A DNA stretch of 6,830 nt from Protaetiibacter sp. (GTDB lineage Bacteria; Actinomycetota; Actinomycetes; Actinomycetales; Microbacteriaceae), in NCBI GenBank assembly GCA_030150265.1, contig JASLGG010000055.1:1-6830 (forward strand), in the 5' to 3' direction. A program made the position numbers and the translations under genes. Shown here in pieces: positions 4,875 to 6,830 of the stretch; the first letter of the stretch is position 1; each line of letters opens with the position of its first letter. The notes beneath the pieces were generated by a model, which saw only the letters and a list, made by a program, of their open reading frames with translations, did no database searches and was not told the origin of the DNA.

Positions 4875-6830
4875 TCAGATCTGTACCCGATTGCCGGCCT
4901 GGATTTCCTTCAGCCAGGCTTCGCGCTGCTTTCGCAGGTAGTCGTCCAGTTCGGCCTCCGACGCTAGCCACGGCTTGGCATAGCCGACCTTGATGGTGCG
5001 TGCGGCCACCAGCTTGGGTTCGGGTGCTTGCACAGGCGAGGGAGTCGCCCCGCCGGAGCTGGTCGGTGCGTGTTCCGGCGCAGAATCGGGCGGCGCAGGC
5101 CGGGCCAGTTGCTCCAGTTGCAGCAGAAGCCGGGGGTAGTCCTCGTATTCGAACCGGCGCAGTTGGTCGCGGATCATGGCGATGCGCTTGTAGGCCTGGA
5201 TACCCTGCCGTGCGTCGCCGAAGGGTTTGGTGATCCGTTCGCGGTCGGTCGGGCTCAGCAGACCGAATTCTGGCGCGTCTTGCAGGCGCTGTTCCAACTC
5301 CTGGAGGTGCTCGCTGGCTTGCGCCTTCTCTTGGCCGAGCTGCTGCTCAATGGCGTGCTGCAGGGCGTCCAGCTGTGGCTTGAGCTGTTGCAGGCGATTG
5401 CCTTGCCAGGGGCTTTTGTCATCCAGCAAACCGCGCACCGCATCGACTTCGGCAGCGCCAACGTAGGCGAAGTTATCTTCCTGCTCGGCAACCAGCTGGC
5501 GTGCCTGGTCGTAGATGGCTTTTTGCGGGCTGCGCATGAAGCGCCGCAGCGGGTCGATGGTGTTCTCCTTCGTGTCCAGCAGTGCATCTTCGGCCCGGGC
5601 CAGATCCGTCAGGAACCAGTTCGGGTTCTTGCTGGCCATGTCCTTCAAGGTGGTCAGCACCGGCGCCAATGCGCTCAGGAAGGGGTATTGCGCTTTTTGC
5701 CCGTGCAGGACGCTCAATTCGGTTTCCAGCGCTTTCAGTGCATCGACCGTTTCACGGGCCAGTGCCCGGGCTTCGTTGCCGGCGGCGGGCTGGTCGAAGA
5801 ACTCGGCGTAGAACTCCTTGAGCGTGCGCACCTGCGAGGCGCTGAACTCGATCTGTGGCTCCAGTACCAGCGAGGGATGGGCATGGGTATTGAGCAAGCC
5901 GCGCTCCAGCGCATCGTCTTCAAGCGGATTGCTGTCCTGCCGGATCTCGACCTTGCCGCGCGCGCACAGCAGGGCCAGGTTGCACAGGATAGCGGCGTGA
6001 TACCAGCCGTAGTTCTTGCGCTCGAAGCGCTCAAGCAAGCTCTTGACCGTGGTGCGCACGCCGCCACGGGCATTGCTCTGGATGAAGGCCAACAGTTCCT
6101 GCTCCGGCTCGGTCAAGCTGGCGGCGTCGTTGGCCAGCAAGCCGTCCTTGGCCATGCGCAGGTGTTTGCCGATGTCGGCTTCCGCAAACACCACCTCATC
6201 GCGCAGCATGCGCAGGTTGGGGTAGGCGGTCTGCACCAGTTGCTCGAAGCCCTTGAGCACGCGGGTCTGGCCATCTTCGCCGCCAACGTCCACGTCTGAC
6301 GCGTTGATGATGAGCCTGGCTTTGCCCAGCAGCGCACGCGCACGAACCTGTAGATCGTTCAGGCGCTCGGTATTCTGGGAACCCTTGGCGTCGAGAATGC
6401 GTTTGACGGTTTCTTGCTGGGTATTGCTGTTCTGGCGGATGTATTTCTCGGTGCGCTTGTGCATGGCCAGGTCTTGCATGAAGCGCACATCGGCCGGCAG
6501 GACTACCCGCAGCTCATCGCGCCCCATGCTTTGCATGCGCTGCTGCGTGAGGAATCCTTCGGAATCGTCAAAGCCATCGGTCAGCGGCGTGACCAGATGG
6601 ATGGCCAACTCATGCTCGCGGCTGAGCACGCGATCGTCGAGCTTGCGGGTATAGGGATAGTCCTGTCCGTGGCTGTGGCGGATCTTGCGCTGCTTGATGA
6701 CGCCATCGAACAGCAGCTTCTCCAGCTCCTTGGCCAGGTCGGTGTTCTCGATGTCGGTGTTTTTGATTTCCTGTTCGACGTCTTTTTCTTCGTCGGTCAG
6801 GTATTCATAGACATCACCATTGCGCTGAAT
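4875..6830 (-). CDS. brxC: BREX P-loop protein BrxC, C-terminal part (5' end outside window)
   Basis: This is the last 651 residues of a protein that is normally about 1,200 residues long. The reading frame is open to the right edge, so the start and the Walker A/B ATPase core lie outside the window. BrxC is the large P-loop ATPase of BREX defence and is needed for phage exclusion and, in studied type 1 systems, for host methylation. Recognition rests on the stretch at the right edge containing NGDVYEYLTDEEKD (about 6820-6779), the KIRHSHGQDYPYTRKLDD segment near 6690-6635, and the C-terminal end KPWLASEAELDDYL...IQAGNRVQI. A glutamine- and leucine-rich coiled coil lies around 5280-5410. A Pro/Ala/Ser-rich linker (5013-5102) separates it from a small C-terminal module (4878-5012). 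An in-frame GTG at 6629 is internal, because homology continues upstream of it. Only 19 bases separate the gene from dinD, so they share an operon. The family call is firm; ATPase integrity cannot be judged here. Confidence 0.93.
   Translation of the reverse strand: MQRNGDVYEYLTDEEKDVEQEIKNTDIENTDLAKELEKLLFDGVIKQRKIRHSHGQDYPYTRKLDDRVLSREHELAIHLVTPLTDGFDDSEGFLTQQRMQSMGRDELRVVLPADVRFMQDLAMHKRTEKYIRQNSNTQQETVKRILDAKGSQNTERLNDLQVRARALLGKARLIINASDVDVGGEDGQTRVLKGFEQLVQTAYPNLRMLRDEVVFAEADIGKHLRMAKDGLLANDAASLTEPEQELLAFIQSNARGGVRTTVKSLLERFERKNYGWYHAAILCNLALLCARGKVEIRQDSNPLEDDALERGLLNTHAHPSLVLEPQIEFSASQVRTLKEFYAEFFDQPAAGNEARALARETVDALKALETELSVLHGQKAQYPFLSALAPVLTTLKDMASKNPNWFLTDLARAEDALLDTKENTIDPLRRFMRSPQKAIYDQARQLVAEQEDNFAYVGAAEVDAVRGLLDDKSPWQGNRLQQLKPQLDALQHAIEQQLGQEKAQASEHLQELEQRLQDAPEFGLLSPTDRERITKPFGDARQGIQAYKRIAMIRDQLRRFEYEDYPRLLLQLEQLARPAPPDSAPEHAPTSSGGATPSPVQAPEPKLVAARTIKVGYAKPWLASEAELDDYLRKQREAWLKEIQAGNRVQI

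Noticed and set aside
5028..6299. Long plus-strand ORF opposite brxC (423 residues)
   Set aside because: This is an antisense shadow of GC-rich brxC; its translation is Leu/Val/Gln-rich without motifs, and brxC is certain on the other strand. The same applies to the plus-strand ORFs at 1189-2055, 2289-3218, 3282-4400 and 4100-4684.

Overview
This 6.8 kb window is the middle of a type 1 BREX phage-defence operon, read entirely on the minus strand (from right to left). The bulk of it is GC-rich and the gene set and protein sequences look proteobacterial (probably beta or gamma); I cannot name a species. The window starts inside brxC and ends inside the last part of pglX, so brxA/brxB would be expected beyond the right edge and pglZ/brxL beyond the left edge.

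Layout in transcription order: the C-terminal ~650 residues of the P-loop protein BrxC (6830-4875); a complete dinD homologue (4855-3995) in the slot between brxC and pglX, where other BREX loci also carry accessory genes; the N-terminal methyltransferase half of PglX (3995-2184); an SMC/ABC-like AAA ATPase (2187-1048); a small protein with a PD-(D/E)XK-like nuclease core (1048-497); a 75-residue protein of unknown function (500-273); and the C-terminal, target-recognition half of PglX (276 to beyond position 1), restarting with its own ATG. Every junction from dinD onward is a 1- or 4-base stop/start overlap, and each gene has its own Shine-Dalgarno sequence, so the whole set appears to be translated as one coupled unit.

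The central observation is that pglX is split in two. The N-half ends just before the linker that precedes the conserved 'DF-K-I-x-GSPIAYWV' region, and the C-half resumes just before that region, with no obvious loss of conserved sequence. A tidy three-gene ATPase/nuclease/small-protein cassette (~1.9 kb) sits between them. The C-half is also much poorer in GC (46 % by hand count) than sampled parts of the N-half (around 65-70 %), which suggests that the specificity half has a different history. My inference is that this is a BREX variant in which PglX works as two chains (a methyltransferase subunit and a specificity subunit, loosely like HsdM/HsdS), co-expressed with an ATPase-nuclease effector pair. 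The alternative is an insertion that inactivated PglX; the preserved overlaps and ribosome sites argue against simple decay.

There is no intergenic stretch longer than 19 bases. I see no internal promoter, terminator, RNA gene, CRISPR array or transposase.
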